From Sandaracinus amylolyticus (GTDB lineage: Bacteria > Myxococcota_A > Polyangia > Polyangiales > Sandaracinaceae): DNA of 64,000 bases. This document shows, one piece after another, positions 29,924 through 38,521 of the stretch. Position numbers and translations under genes: made by a program. The stretch is taken from positions 6,510,001-6,574,000 of the forward strand of contig NZ_CP070225.1 in NCBI RefSeq assembly GCF_021631985.1. Reading direction: 5' to 3'. Position 1 is the stretch's first letter; every line of letters begins with the position of its first letter. The notes under the pieces were generated by a model, which did no database searches, was not told where the DNA came from, and worked only from the letters and a program-made list of their open reading frames with translations.

Positions 29924-30394
29924 TCACTCGTCGGAAGCGGTTGCTTCGGCGCGCGCGATCTGGAGCGCAGCGACTACTCGACGTACGCTCTCCTCGACGG
30001 ATTCGTGCTCCCAGACGCGAACCACTCGCCAGCCTGCGGCTACGAGGTCCGCGTCGACACGCGCATCGCGTGCCTGATTAGCGCCCAGCTTCGCGCGCCA
30101 CCAGTCCGCGTTGGTCTTCGGCCAGGTACCGTGCTCCGGGCAACCGTGCCAGAAGCATCCGTCGACGAAGATCGCGACGCGTTCGCGCGCAAAGAGCAGG
30201 TCTGCGCGACTGCGGACACTCGGAACGGGCGATCTGTCGACCCTGAAGCGATAGCCGGCGCGGTGAAGCGCGGAACGAAGCGCACGCTCGGGCCCAGTGT
30301 CACGGCGCGCGGTGTTCTCGAAACGACGGCGGATCGTGTCGTTCTTCGGCGTCGGGTTCCGGTTCTCCACCGGCGGGCGCGCGAGTTCCTTCAC
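29924..30394 (-). CDS. vsr: Very short patch repair endonuclease Vsr, 156 aa
   Basis: Family features are clear: TARRDTGPERALRSALHRAG at about 28-47, the catalytic-core strand RADLLFARERVAIFVDGCFW (Asp of RAD, then DGCFWHGCP), the downstream zinc/active-site segment CPEHGTWPKTNADWWRAKL, and RVVRVWEHE near the end. Vsr nicks next to T:G mismatches left by deamination of 5-methylcytosine, so it protects against mutation caused by a cytosine methylase, here the one encoded at 38522-39739. The GTG start overlaps the stop of the preceding motor gene (GTGA, 30391-30394), making this the last gene of the five-gene operon. Confidence 0.93.
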   Translation of the reverse strand: MKELARPPVENRNPTPKNDTIRRRFENTARRDTGPERALRSALHRAGYRFRVDRSPVPSVRSRADLLFARERVAIFVDGCFWHGCPEHGTWPKTNADWWRAKLGANQARDARVDADLVAAGWRVVRVWEHESVEESVRRVVAALQIARAEATASDE

Positions 30395-33300
30395 GGTGAC
30401 CGGACCTTAGCGCATTGCACACGCACGATCCGCTGTGCGTTCTTAAAGAAGGCATCGCCCTTGCCGGCGAGCGCCTCTGCACCAGCTTCGGCCATCACGA
30501 TGTTGCTCTCCACAGCCGAGCGGACGCGAAGCGCGAGTTGTGCGACGAGGTTCGACCGCACAACGGTACTGATGACATCCGCCGACGGTCGCTGCGTCGC
30601 GACGACGACGTGGATGCCGCTGGCCCGCGCCTTCGCGGAGAGCCTCTGCAGCGACTCTTCGATCCGCCGCTTATCGTTCTTGTCGGAGGTCAGATCCGCG
30701 TACTCATCGAGCACGACGACCCACCACGGAAGAACCTCGTCGGGCCGGTCCGCGACGCGCGCATTGTACTCCGGTAGCGAGCGTGTGCGCTGGGCGCGGA
30801 AAATGTCGCGACGGCGCTCCATCTCGGCGACCGCGCCTTCCAGGAGATCGATCGCGTCCTTCGGATCCCAGCCGATCGGCCGTAGCAGATGCGGAGAGTT
30901 CTCGAACGCGACCAGCTCGGTGGTCTTCGGATCGACGAGCCCGAGTCTCAGGCGCGACGGGTTACGGTGCCGCGTGAGACCGAGCAGGATGGTCTCGAGC
31001 GCAATCGACTTGCCAGCACCGGTCTGGCCGGCGATCAGCAGGTGCGGCGAAACATCGGACGAGAAATCGATCTCGACGACATCGCCCTTGATGTCTTCAC
31101 CGATGGGCGCATTCAGTCGCGAGTCGTCGAAAGTGCTCCTCTGCCAAAGCGTCTCCGCATCGACGAAGTAGCGCTCGTGATCGGGCTTGGGCACCTCGAA
31201 CACCACGCAGCCGCGATCGATGTAGCTCCGAGGAACGGCGTCGGCCTGGAGCTCAAGCTTGAGCTTCACCTCGTCGGCGTAGCCGCGCACCGTGTCGGGG
31301 CGAACGCCGGGGGCAGGCTGGACGCGGAACACGTAGAAGCCCGGACCCTCGCGATAGGCCTCGGCCGCGGGACGCGTGACGCCGATCCGGAACTCGCCAA
31401 AAACGTCGAGCACGCGCTGATAGCGAGACTCCAACTCCGCCGTCGACCGACCCCTAGTGCGCGGGGTCGATCGTATAGCATCGGGCGCGGGCGGGCTGGG
31501 CGCGTCACGAGATATGGCTGGCTCGACGGCTACGATCGGAGAAGACGCGGACGGCGACGCGCCGCCCTCGGGAACCGGGGGGGCCCCCGACGGCGTGCCA
31601 GTCGGCATGGCGGGGCCGGCCGTCGCCGGTGTAGATCCGCCAATCGCGCCAATGATGCGAGCGAGCTCTTCGCGACCGACGCGGTACCACAGATGGCCGC
31701 CAGGCGTACGCTGGATGGGGTCGGTCACAGACTCCGACGGGGAGGTGGTGCACACGATGCACGCGACCTCCTCGAAGTCATAGTCGCCGCGGATCCAATC
31801 CTCGCGAGCGAGGACCGGGACGACGCCGCCGGCATCGCTCCCGTCGGCACTCCAGCTGGAGATCGATCGCGTCGTTCTCTCGCCGCCCTTCGGAAGCTGC
31901 TCGATCGCCCCGAGGATCTCACGGCGCCAGAAGTCGAGGTCGACGATCCTGGGATCCGCCGTTCTCTGCGGCATGAGCGCGTGCTGGAGGAGCTCCCGCG
32001 TGTTCTTGACCTGATCGTCCGCGGTGGACACCGCCGCCTGGTCCCTGAATTTCGCCTCGACGACCAGGACCTGGAGTCGAATCCGTCCGTCGGGTCCCCG
32101 CAAAAACGCTATGCGCGCGAGGTCAGCTCGCGAGCGCCGACCTGCTCCGAACCAGTGCGAGTGTTCGTCGAGGCTCACCCACGCAAGAAAGCCCTCGGCG
32201 GCAAGCACCGGGATGCGCTCGTCGACGAGACGCCGGGCGATCGCCAGGCCCACCAGTTCCTGTACCGCCCAACCGAGTCCGAGTGCTCGCAGGAGGATGC
32301 CCGGTGCGAGGAAGCGCGAACTCTCGTAGAGCTTCTCCGCGACAGGACGGGCGCGCGGTCGGAGCTCGTGCGGTAGATCTGCCTCGAGGCGGTGCTGCAG
32401 CCGGTCGACCACGAACGCACGGCCACTCGAGGAGCTGACGATCAGTGTGTACGCCTGGCTCTTTCCGACGTCGGGCCGGACGGTGATCACATCCGGCTGG
32501 CGGGGCAGCGCTTCGATCTGATCGCGTCCGATGAACGCGTCGAGAGTGACAACCCACCGCGCGACGCGGTGCAGTTCATCGAAGAGCTGCCGACTCCGGT
32601 CGAAGCGCACCTGGAGCATGACGTAATCGATATCGGACCCGACCACGTTGTGACGAAACCCGCGCACCGAGAGCGTCGACCAGTGCTCGAGCACCGCATC
32701 GGGTCGACGCGGCAGCAATACTCGCGAGACGTTCTCAGCGCGGCCGGTGGCGGTGTTGTCGATGTGAGTCGGAGCGTCGAACCACGGGTCGAACCGGCTT
32801 CCGATGTCGTCACCGCCCTTGCGCGTCGTCTCCTGTGCACGGGTATGGCTCCCGAACAGGTTCGGCACGAGCGCGAGGTCCACGTTGTCTCCGAAATCGG
32901 CGAGCGACGGCACGACCGCGTGCCCATCGGGCCACACGTGGACAACAACATCGAGAAGGGGCGAGTTCGACTCGCTTCGCTGGTCGGGGTCGTCGAACTC
33001 GGCCAGCGATCGCTCGATCGCGGCCGCCTCCTCACGCGGCGCGTACACGTGCAGGTGCACCCGCTTCGGTGCGGTGTTCGTGCGGAAGGCCCGGCGCGCC
33101 AGCCGCCGGAGTACGCGCGCCCCTCCACTCCTCACGAGGAGGAGGATCGAGATCCCATCGGCCTTATGCGGGTGCGCGACGACGTACTCTTCCACCACCC
33201 GCGCCAGTTCGTCGATCGACGCATCGTCGAGCTCGCTCAGCCAGTCGTCATCCGCGCGATCGGGCCGACGCAGCGTCGCGTAGTGCTCGTGCCAAGACTC

Positions 33301-35415
33301 TTCGCGTACCGAGACGAAGAGCTTCTCGTCAGCCGTCAGGATGGGCGGTTGCTCGTGCGGGGACAGCTGCGCCAGCGACTCGAAGTAGAAACCGTCGTTG
33401 ATCGGATTGAGCACGACGCCGTCGTCGAGCAGGCGCTGCAACCGCTTGCCCGTCTCCCCCAGGTGGCAGGCCACCCACCGAGCGCGGAGCGGGTGCGTCG
33501 CGAGTAGCGTGACGCGGCCGCTTGCGTCGCGGAACGTGTCGCAAGTCAGGAACGAGGACAGCGCCTGCAAGGGCGCTCCGCTTGGAACGAGCACCGTGAG
33601 CGCTTGACCGAGTACTTGGTCGCGCCACTGATCGACATACTCCGAGAGTGCCTCCGCGGATATCCCGGTGTTGCGCAGCCGCTGCAGATGCTCGGCGCGT
33701 ATTCCGCGCCAGACCTCGAGAACGGGATCTCCGGCGAGGACCTCCTGACCGCCATCCAACAGCGGCGGCTCCGGGTCGTTCTCTGCGTCCGAAGGAGCCG
33801 AGAGGACTTCCAGGATGTGGCGGCACCAGGCCTCGAAAGACTCGTGACTGGAAATCCACGCCTCATGATCGCTCTCGACGATCGCGGCGAGCGCGATTAG
33901 GCCGGTCTGGTCGAGCGGGCGCCACTCGACTCGACGAAGGGGCGACGCCGCGCCTCGATGGAGGAGCTCGAGGACGAGCGGTGACCATCCGGCTTCGATC
34001 TCGCCGCTCTCCTCTCTCGAGGCGCGCAGGCGATCTGCATCGATGCGAACGAGCTCCGGATCGATGGCCAGTGAGACGCGCGCGCCCGGTCCACCGTGCA
34101 CCAGCCCCTCAAGGGTCCTTCCGAAAACAAACGCGAACAGGCGTGCGCTGCGCCGGTCGTCAGCGTTCTTCACGGCGACACGCCGGAGTACCAGCTCCAT
34201 CGTGCCAGCCGGCGAGTCCTGGACGGCCGCATGGATCTCTCGAAAGAGCCAGCCGAGTGGATCCTCGATGGATCCGCGTCGAGGCTCGGCGAGCCGTTCG
34301 ACTGCGCGTCGGAGCGGTCGCGGCAAGGCGTCGACGATGATTCTCTCCCCGTCATCAAGCAGTTTCTGTGCAGCCGACAGATCGCCCGCGTCCAGGCCCA
34401 CCGCTACGTCCAGCTGATCGAAGAGGTCCAGGTGCTCTGAATGGGTCTCGATGAGATGATCGCGGATCCTCTGCCCGAGGCCGCGATGCGGCGCACCTTC
34501 GGGGAACAGCTGCAGCCAGATTGACAGCTCCAGGTCCCGAACGACACGAGCAGTCGTCCGATACAGGAGCTCACGGATCCGCTTACGGATTTTCGTCAGA
34601 GCAGCTTTGTCGAGTGGCGAGCCGTCAGGGCCGACGAACAGCGTCTCTCCTGCCCGAGCGGCGAGCTCGTCGTGATCGATCGGCTTCCCTCGCGGGTCGA
34701 GTTCCTCCGTGCATGCGATATTCAACTCGATCCGCGGCGCGCGTTCTGCGTCGCGCCGGTTGTGCAACTCACTGTCGGCGAACAAACCAAGCACCGGCAA
34801 CGCAGCACCCACGGCACGACCGACGGCCGTCTCGTCCTGGGCTTGTCCCGAGCTGGCCAGCGGACGTACAGATGCGAGGACGAACTCTACCCAACGGCGC
34901 AGGGCGACATCGGACCGTCGTACGTAGATCTCCTCCGTGAACTGATGCAGTGCCTGGGGCAGGAGATCGTCGGTTCCACCAACCACTTCCCACGCCGCAC
35001 GAATCACGCGTCGGCGGGTCTCCTCGGCTGCGTCAGATCCGCGCAGCACCGACTGATCGTCGATACACGGAATTCGGCCGAGCCCCTGCGCGTCCGTGTA
35101 CGCCGCGTCCTCGAGCAGCACATAGCCAGAGAGCTCGCCTTTGAGCGTCTCGTTCCTCAAGGTCGTTGCGCTCTTGTCGGCGGGCAGAAGCAGTCCGGCG
35201 TCGAGACCAGGCCAGCCGTCGTGCGACCCGACAGCGACACAGATCGGCGGCGCGCTGCCGTCGTAGTCGAACCCCCGGAGCCGCCGCGCGATCTCCACGA
35301 TCTCGTCGTGTCCGAAGTCCTTGACGCGGAGCATGCCCCCACGGCCACCCGCCAGCAGTCGCGATTCCGCGAGCCAACCTACGACCGTCCCGATCACTTT
35401 CGCGGTTTCGTTCAC
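30391..35415 (-). CDS. Large FtsK/HerA-type DNA motor with nuclease-like motif (DptH-like), 1,674 aa
   Basis: The C-terminal ~330 residues are an FtsK/SpoIIIE-type motor: Walker A LIAGQTGAGKS near 1461-1470, DPKTTEL, Walker B WWVVVLDEYADL near 1568, then VVATQRPSADVI and a C-terminal SNIVMAEAGAEALAGKGDAF. Near residue 1120 the strand VLVVEAKFRD preceded by RADLARIAFLRG looks like a PD-(D/E)XK nuclease core (E-x-K). Pro/Ala-rich linkers join this to the motor (about 1255-1340). The first ~1,050 residues are not recognised. Length, order and motor placement match DptH of phosphorothioate-dependent restriction (DptFGH), but similarity outside the motor was judged only from architecture. GTG start overlaps the previous stop (GTGA). 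Predicted role: DNA translocation and cleavage of unmodified DNA. Confidence 0.8.
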   Translation of the reverse strand: MNETAKVIGTVVGWLAESRLLAGGRGGMLRVKDFGHDEIVEIARRLRGFDYDGSAPPICVAVGSHDGWPGLDAGLLLPADKSATTLRNETLKGELSGYVLLEDAAYTDAQGLGRIPCIDDQSVLRGSDAAEETRRRVIRAAWEVVGGTDDLLPQALHQFTEEIYVRRSDVALRRWVEFVLASVRPLASSGQAQDETAVGRAVGAALPVLGLFADSELHNRRDAERAPRIELNIACTEELDPRGKPIDHDELAARAGETLFVGPDGSPLDKAALTKIRKRIRELLYRTTARVVRDLELSIWLQLFPEGAPHRGLGQRIRDHLIETHSEHLDLFDQLDVAVGLDAGDLSAAQKLLDDGERIIVDALPRPLRRAVERLAEPRRGSIEDPLGWLFREIHAAVQDSPAGTMELVLRRVAVKNADDRRSARLFAFVFGRTLEGLVHGGPGARVSLAIDPELVRIDADRLRASREESGEIEAGWSPLVLELLHRGAASPLRRVEWRPLDQTGLIALAAIVESDHEAWISSHESFEAWCRHILEVLSAPSDAENDPEPPLLDGGQEVLAGDPVLEVWRGIRAEHLQRLRNTGISAEALSEYVDQWRDQVLGQALTVLVPSGAPLQALSSFLTCDTFRDASGRVTLLATHPLRARWVACHLGETGKRLQRLLDDGVVLNPINDGFYFESLAQLSPHEQPPILTADEKLFVSVREESWHEHYATLRRPDRADDDWLSELDDASIDELARVVEEYVVAHPHKADGISILLLVRSGGARVLRRLARRAFRTNTAPKRVHLHVYAPREEAAAIERSLAEFDDPDQRSESNSPLLDVVVHVWPDGHAVVPSLADFGDNVDLALVPNLFGSHTRAQETTRKGGDDIGSRFDPWFDAPTHIDNTATGRAENVSRVLLPRRPDAVLEHWSTLSVRGFRHNVVGSDIDYVMLQVRFDRSRQLFDELHRVARWVVTLDAFIGRDQIEALPRQPDVITVRPDVGKSQAYTLIVSSSSGRAFVVDRLQHRLEADLPHELRPRARPVAEKLYESSRFLAPGILLRALGLGWAVQELVGLAIARRLVDERIPVLAAEGFLAWVSLDEHSHWFGAGRRSRADLARIAFLRGPDGRIRLQVLVVEAKFRDQAAVSTADDQVKNTRELLQHALMPQRTADPRIVDLDFWRREILGAIEQLPKGGERTTRSISSWSADGSDAGGVVPVLAREDWIRGDYDFEEVACIVCTTSPSESVTDPIQRTPGGHLWYRVGREELARIIGAIGGSTPATAGPAMPTGTPSGAPPVPEGGASPSASSPIVAVEPAISRDAPSPPAPDAIRSTPRTRGRSTAELESRYQRVLDVFGEFRIGVTRPAAEAYREGPGFYVFRVQPAPGVRPDTVRGYADEVKLKLELQADAVPRSYIDRGCVVFEVPKPDHERYFVDAETLWQRSTFDDSRLNAPIGEDIKGDVVEIDFSSDVSPHLLIAGQTGAGKSIALETILLGLTRHRNPSRLRLGLVDPKTTELVAFENSPHLLRPIGWDPKDAIDLLEGAVAEMERRRDIFRAQRTRSLPEYNARVADRPDEVLPWWVVVLDEYADLTSDKNDKRRIEESLQRLSAKARASGIHVVVATQRPSADVISTVVRSNLVAQLALRVRSAVESNIVMAEAGAEALAGKGDAFFKNAQRIVRVQCAKVRSP

Positions 35416-36731
35416 AGCGCCCTCGTGCCCACCATGCGAGTCGCATCGGAGTACTCCCGGAGGAGCCCGAGCTCGCGCAGGGTGGTTGCTAGCCCGGCGG
35501 CGTTCTGGTCGAAGGCCCCGCGATCGACATCGCCGACGCGACCTGCGCGATCAGCGGTTCGGCCGTCGACGACGAACTGGAGACGCTCGAAGAGCACGTA
35601 CTCGACAAACGACTCAAGCGTCTGCTCACCGGGTACGAGCGCCAATACGATCGCTTCGAGCAGGGGAGGAGCCAATCTGAAGTGACGCTGGCCGACCATC
35701 GCGTTCAACGCACCGATAGCGCCGAGCGTCGTCGTGAAGAACGTGCGCGGGCCCTCACGCCAGGCCTGCGACTGCTGCAACAACAGCTCGTTCCCGTTCT
35801 TGCGCGCGAGGACTCCGAGCGATTCGTACACGACGCCGACCGCTGCCGCGAGATCCTCGCGCGAAAGCCGACGGATCGGGGTCGGACCAGGGCTCGTGTC
35901 GACTACGATGGTGCGAGCGTCTCGCGACTCAAGCACACGGTCGGCACAAGCCAGTTCGTGCATGGCGATGCAGAGGGGGACGAAGTGCATGAGGGCGTCG
36001 ATACGACGTGAACTCGTGAGCGACGTGCGGCGCACGATGCCGGCCACGCCATCGCGCAGGATCTCAGCCCATACCGTGTCGATCGCCTTCGTCTCCGCGG
36101 CGACGGAATCCTCGAACAGATCTGGCTGGCGCTTGTCGGCCGGCTCGGCGTCGAGCTTCGAAAACTCCCGCGCGAGTCGCGCCAACTGTGTGTCCGAGGG
36201 GGCGACGAGCGCTCTGAGCCCGTCGCGCACAGTCCCGAGCCGCACGGTGTCGTGATCGTCACGGAGCAGTCGATACGCGAGTGCGCCGCCGCCTCGATAA
36301 GTGTAGCGCTCGATCGACACCCGCCGCGTGCCGCGGCCTCTGAAAACCGCGTCGTAGTGCGCGAGCTCGCCGACATAGGGAAAGAAGTGTCGATTCCACC
36401 ACGCAGGTTCGGCACGCATTCCGGGGATCGGCACGGTCAGCCCGGCGAGGAGGGAGCGCAATGTCGACTCGGCGTCCGAACCAAGGTGGCTTCGCTGTTC
36501 CGCACTGAGCTCGGCGGGATCAGCGAGAAGGCGGCGCGCGAAATCGTGGCTCCGGCGCCGGTACCTGATGGGCTGACCCTTTTCCTCGGCGAGCAGCGGC
36601 AGATCGGCTTCGTGCATGCCGCGCAACATCGCAAAGAGCTCTAGGGAGACGTAGAATCCGCGGCCCTGCTGGTACAGTGCGCCGCCGAACGCTTCCTTGA
36701 CCGTCCGCTCGCCCGCTTCCTTCCGGTTCAC
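35412..36731 (-). CDS. Unknown operon protein in DptG position, 439 aa
   Basis: I recognise no catalytic motif. The protein is largely helical with scattered hydrophobic stretches (AWWNRHFFPYVGELAHYDAV near 107, LMHFVPLCIAMHELACADRV near 245, TTLGAIGALNAMVGQRHFRL near 340) and a C-terminal winged-helix-like end (LATTLRELGLLREYSDATRM). Size (439 aa) and position between an N-terminal-P-loop ATPase and an FtsK-like motor match DptG. It overlaps both neighbours by 4 nt (GTGA), which suggests fixed stoichiometry and a common complex. GTG start at 36731. Confidence 0.65.
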   Translation of the reverse strand: MNRKEAGERTVKEAFGGALYQQGRGFYVSLELFAMLRGMHEADLPLLAEEKGQPIRYRRRSHDFARRLLADPAELSAEQRSHLGSDAESTLRSLLAGLTVPIPGMRAEPAWWNRHFFPYVGELAHYDAVFRGRGTRRVSIERYTYRGGGALAYRLLRDDHDTVRLGTVRDGLRALVAPSDTQLARLAREFSKLDAEPADKRQPDLFEDSVAAETKAIDTVWAEILRDGVAGIVRRTSLTSSRRIDALMHFVPLCIAMHELACADRVLESRDARTIVVDTSPGPTPIRRLSREDLAAAVGVVYESLGVLARKNGNELLLQQSQAWREGPRTFFTTTLGAIGALNAMVGQRHFRLAPPLLEAIVLALVPGEQTLESFVEYVLFERLQFVVDGRTADRAGRVGDVDRGAFDQNAAGLATTLRELGLLREYSDATRMVGTRAL

Positions 36732-38515
36732 GGATCCCCCACCACGAACACGTCGTTGTCAATCTCGATGAGCCGCAGGCGATCGCCGTCCATCACCTGG
36801 ATTCCCGTCGTGTCGGAACGGGCCGTTCCGGCGATCGCAGCGAGCCGCGCGAGGATACGGCGTGACTCCGCAGCATAGAAGCGTCGCGCGACGACCCCAC
36901 CGGCCGCGCGCGCGACGAGTTCGAACTGCAGCAGATCGAGCTCCAAACGGGTTGCTTCGTCTCCGAACTGGATCGCCACACGCCGTGGCGTCCAGTCGAC
37001 CGCCTTCGGCAGCTCGCTGTCACTCCAGCACGCCTCAAGCGGAACGAGCCGGACAGCGGACCGCTGGAACCGTCTCGCGATGATGGGTGCGCGTCCCTCG
37101 GCGCGGGCGAACGCAGGATCGGCGATGTTGAAGTGAAGCCCGGGCGCAGGTCGGAGTCCCTGAAGTACGTGCAGCCCGTCGAGCAGTCGGTTACGGATGT
37201 CCTTCGTGTCAGTTCGATCAGCAAACACTGCGACGAACTCGGCGTAGTGTCGGAGCCCGATGCGTAGCGCACGCTCGCCGGCATCGCGGACGGGATCACT
37301 CGTGTATCGTTCGCTCGCCGCACCATCGAAGAAGTCGAGGCGGCGGCGACGCCGAACTCGCACGCGGTATCGCTCTGCGAAATTCCGCGCGTCGCGGACC
37401 GTGCGCGGGGGTGTCTCGGAACGGCTCGTCTCCTGCTGCACGTCTTCTCGATCGAGAACCCGCACTAGGGCTTCGTCGATCGACGGGAGCGCATAGATGC
37501 CGGGATCGAGGCGACGGATCCGCTCGAGCACGGGAAGCTGTCGCTTCTCGATCGCACTCAACTGCCGCTCATAGAGCGCCCAAACGAAATCTCTATGTCC
37601 CCAATGCCGTAGTCCCGAACGTCCATCCTCTCGGGCCACTGCCACGCAGTCCATCATCCCGGTCGTCACATACGCGATGAACATCAATGTCTCGCGGATG
37701 GTCAGGACGTAGCCGGACTGCTCCAACGTTCGGAGGATCTGCTCAAGGGCATCTCGGCGTCGACGCGGGAGCACGTCTCGCGGGTCGGCGCCACCGAGAG
37801 CGGCCTGGTTCGCTGCAATCGGGCACCTCGACGCCGCGTCGCAGGTCTTGCACGCAGCCCAACGACGGCGGTCAGCCACCCAGTCGCGGAGCAGGTGCGC
37901 GACGAACGAGTTCGTCGGAGCCGTTACGCTCTGCCAGTTGAGGTTGATGACGTGGACATCGGGTCGAATCGACGTGGTGCCCTCGGAGATGCTTCGTTCA
38001 AGCGTCTCAAGCACGATCTCCAGCTCGGGGTGTCCGCCCTGCGAGATCGCATCGCGGAGCCGTCCTTCGTTCGCGCAGACGATGGCAACGCTCCCGCGAT
38101 CTGCGAGGAGCTCTGCCATCCGATCGGCGCCGCGCGACGCCGGTTCGATCTCGCTGAGGTCGCGCAGGATGCGGAGAGGCCGAAGCGGTGACCGGCCGGC
38201 GTTCGGGTTGATCCGAACACTCCCCTCGGCGTCTGCCTTGATCAGTGCGAGAGCTGCGGCTCCGTCGTAGCCATAACTCTCCTGGACCACGCGCCGGCAG
38301 AGGTGCGTCTTGCCGTGTCCGGCGTCACCCGTCAGCACGATCAACGATGTGTCAGAGCTGTCCACGAGGCGGCGAACATAGCCCAGGGCCATCGTCGGGA
38401 TTGCCGGGCGGCCTTCCCCGGGATCGATGCTCTCCTCGTATAATTCGCCAGAGTTGGTCGCGAACGGGAGGTGGCGCGCAAGGCGCTGGACGTGCGGGTT
38501 CACCTGATATGCCAT
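36728..38515 (-). CDS. P-loop ATPase of the restriction operon (DptF-like), 595 aa
   Basis: P-loop near residue 62-70: LIVLTGDAGHGKTHLCRR, preceded by YVRRLVDSSD. A second conserved strand SVAIVCANEGRLRDAISQGG (about 136-155) fits the acidic/sensor element of DptF-like NTPases. A Cys cluster, CKTCDAASRCPIAANQ near 222-237 (C-x2-C-x5-C), suggests a small zinc site. The C-terminal third is unassigned and ends in a beta-rich stretch (GIQVMDGDRLRLIEIDNDV). It begins 6 nt after the methylase stop with TGAGGACCG before ATG 38515. Likely an ATP-driven regulator of the nuclease complex; the DptF assignment rests on size, motif layout and gene order. Confidence 0.7.
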   Translation of the reverse strand: MAYQVNPHVQRLARHLPFATNSGELYEESIDPGEGRPAIPTMALGYVRRLVDSSDTSLIVLTGDAGHGKTHLCRRVVQESYGYDGAAALALIKADAEGSVRINPNAGRSPLRPLRILRDLSEIEPASRGADRMAELLADRGSVAIVCANEGRLRDAISQGGHPELEIVLETLERSISEGTTSIRPDVHVINLNWQSVTAPTNSFVAHLLRDWVADRRRWAACKTCDAASRCPIAANQAALGGADPRDVLPRRRRDALEQILRTLEQSGYVLTIRETLMFIAYVTTGMMDCVAVAREDGRSGLRHWGHRDFVWALYERQLSAIEKRQLPVLERIRRLDPGIYALPSIDEALVRVLDREDVQQETSRSETPPRTVRDARNFAERYRVRVRRRRRLDFFDGAASERYTSDPVRDAGERALRIGLRHYAEFVAVFADRTDTKDIRNRLLDGLHVLQGLRPAPGLHFNIADPAFARAEGRAPIIARRFQRSAVRLVPLEACWSDSELPKAVDWTPRRVAIQFGDEATRLELDLLQFELVARAAGGVVARRFYAAESRRILARLAAIAGTARSDTTGIQVMDGDRLRLIEIDNDVFVVGDP

Positions 38516-38521
38516 CGGTCC

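Noticed and set aside
30391-38515. BREX or DISARM system
   Set aside because: No PglZ, BrxC/BrxL, DrmA-type helicase or phospholipase D gene; gene sizes and order fit a DptFGH-like trio.
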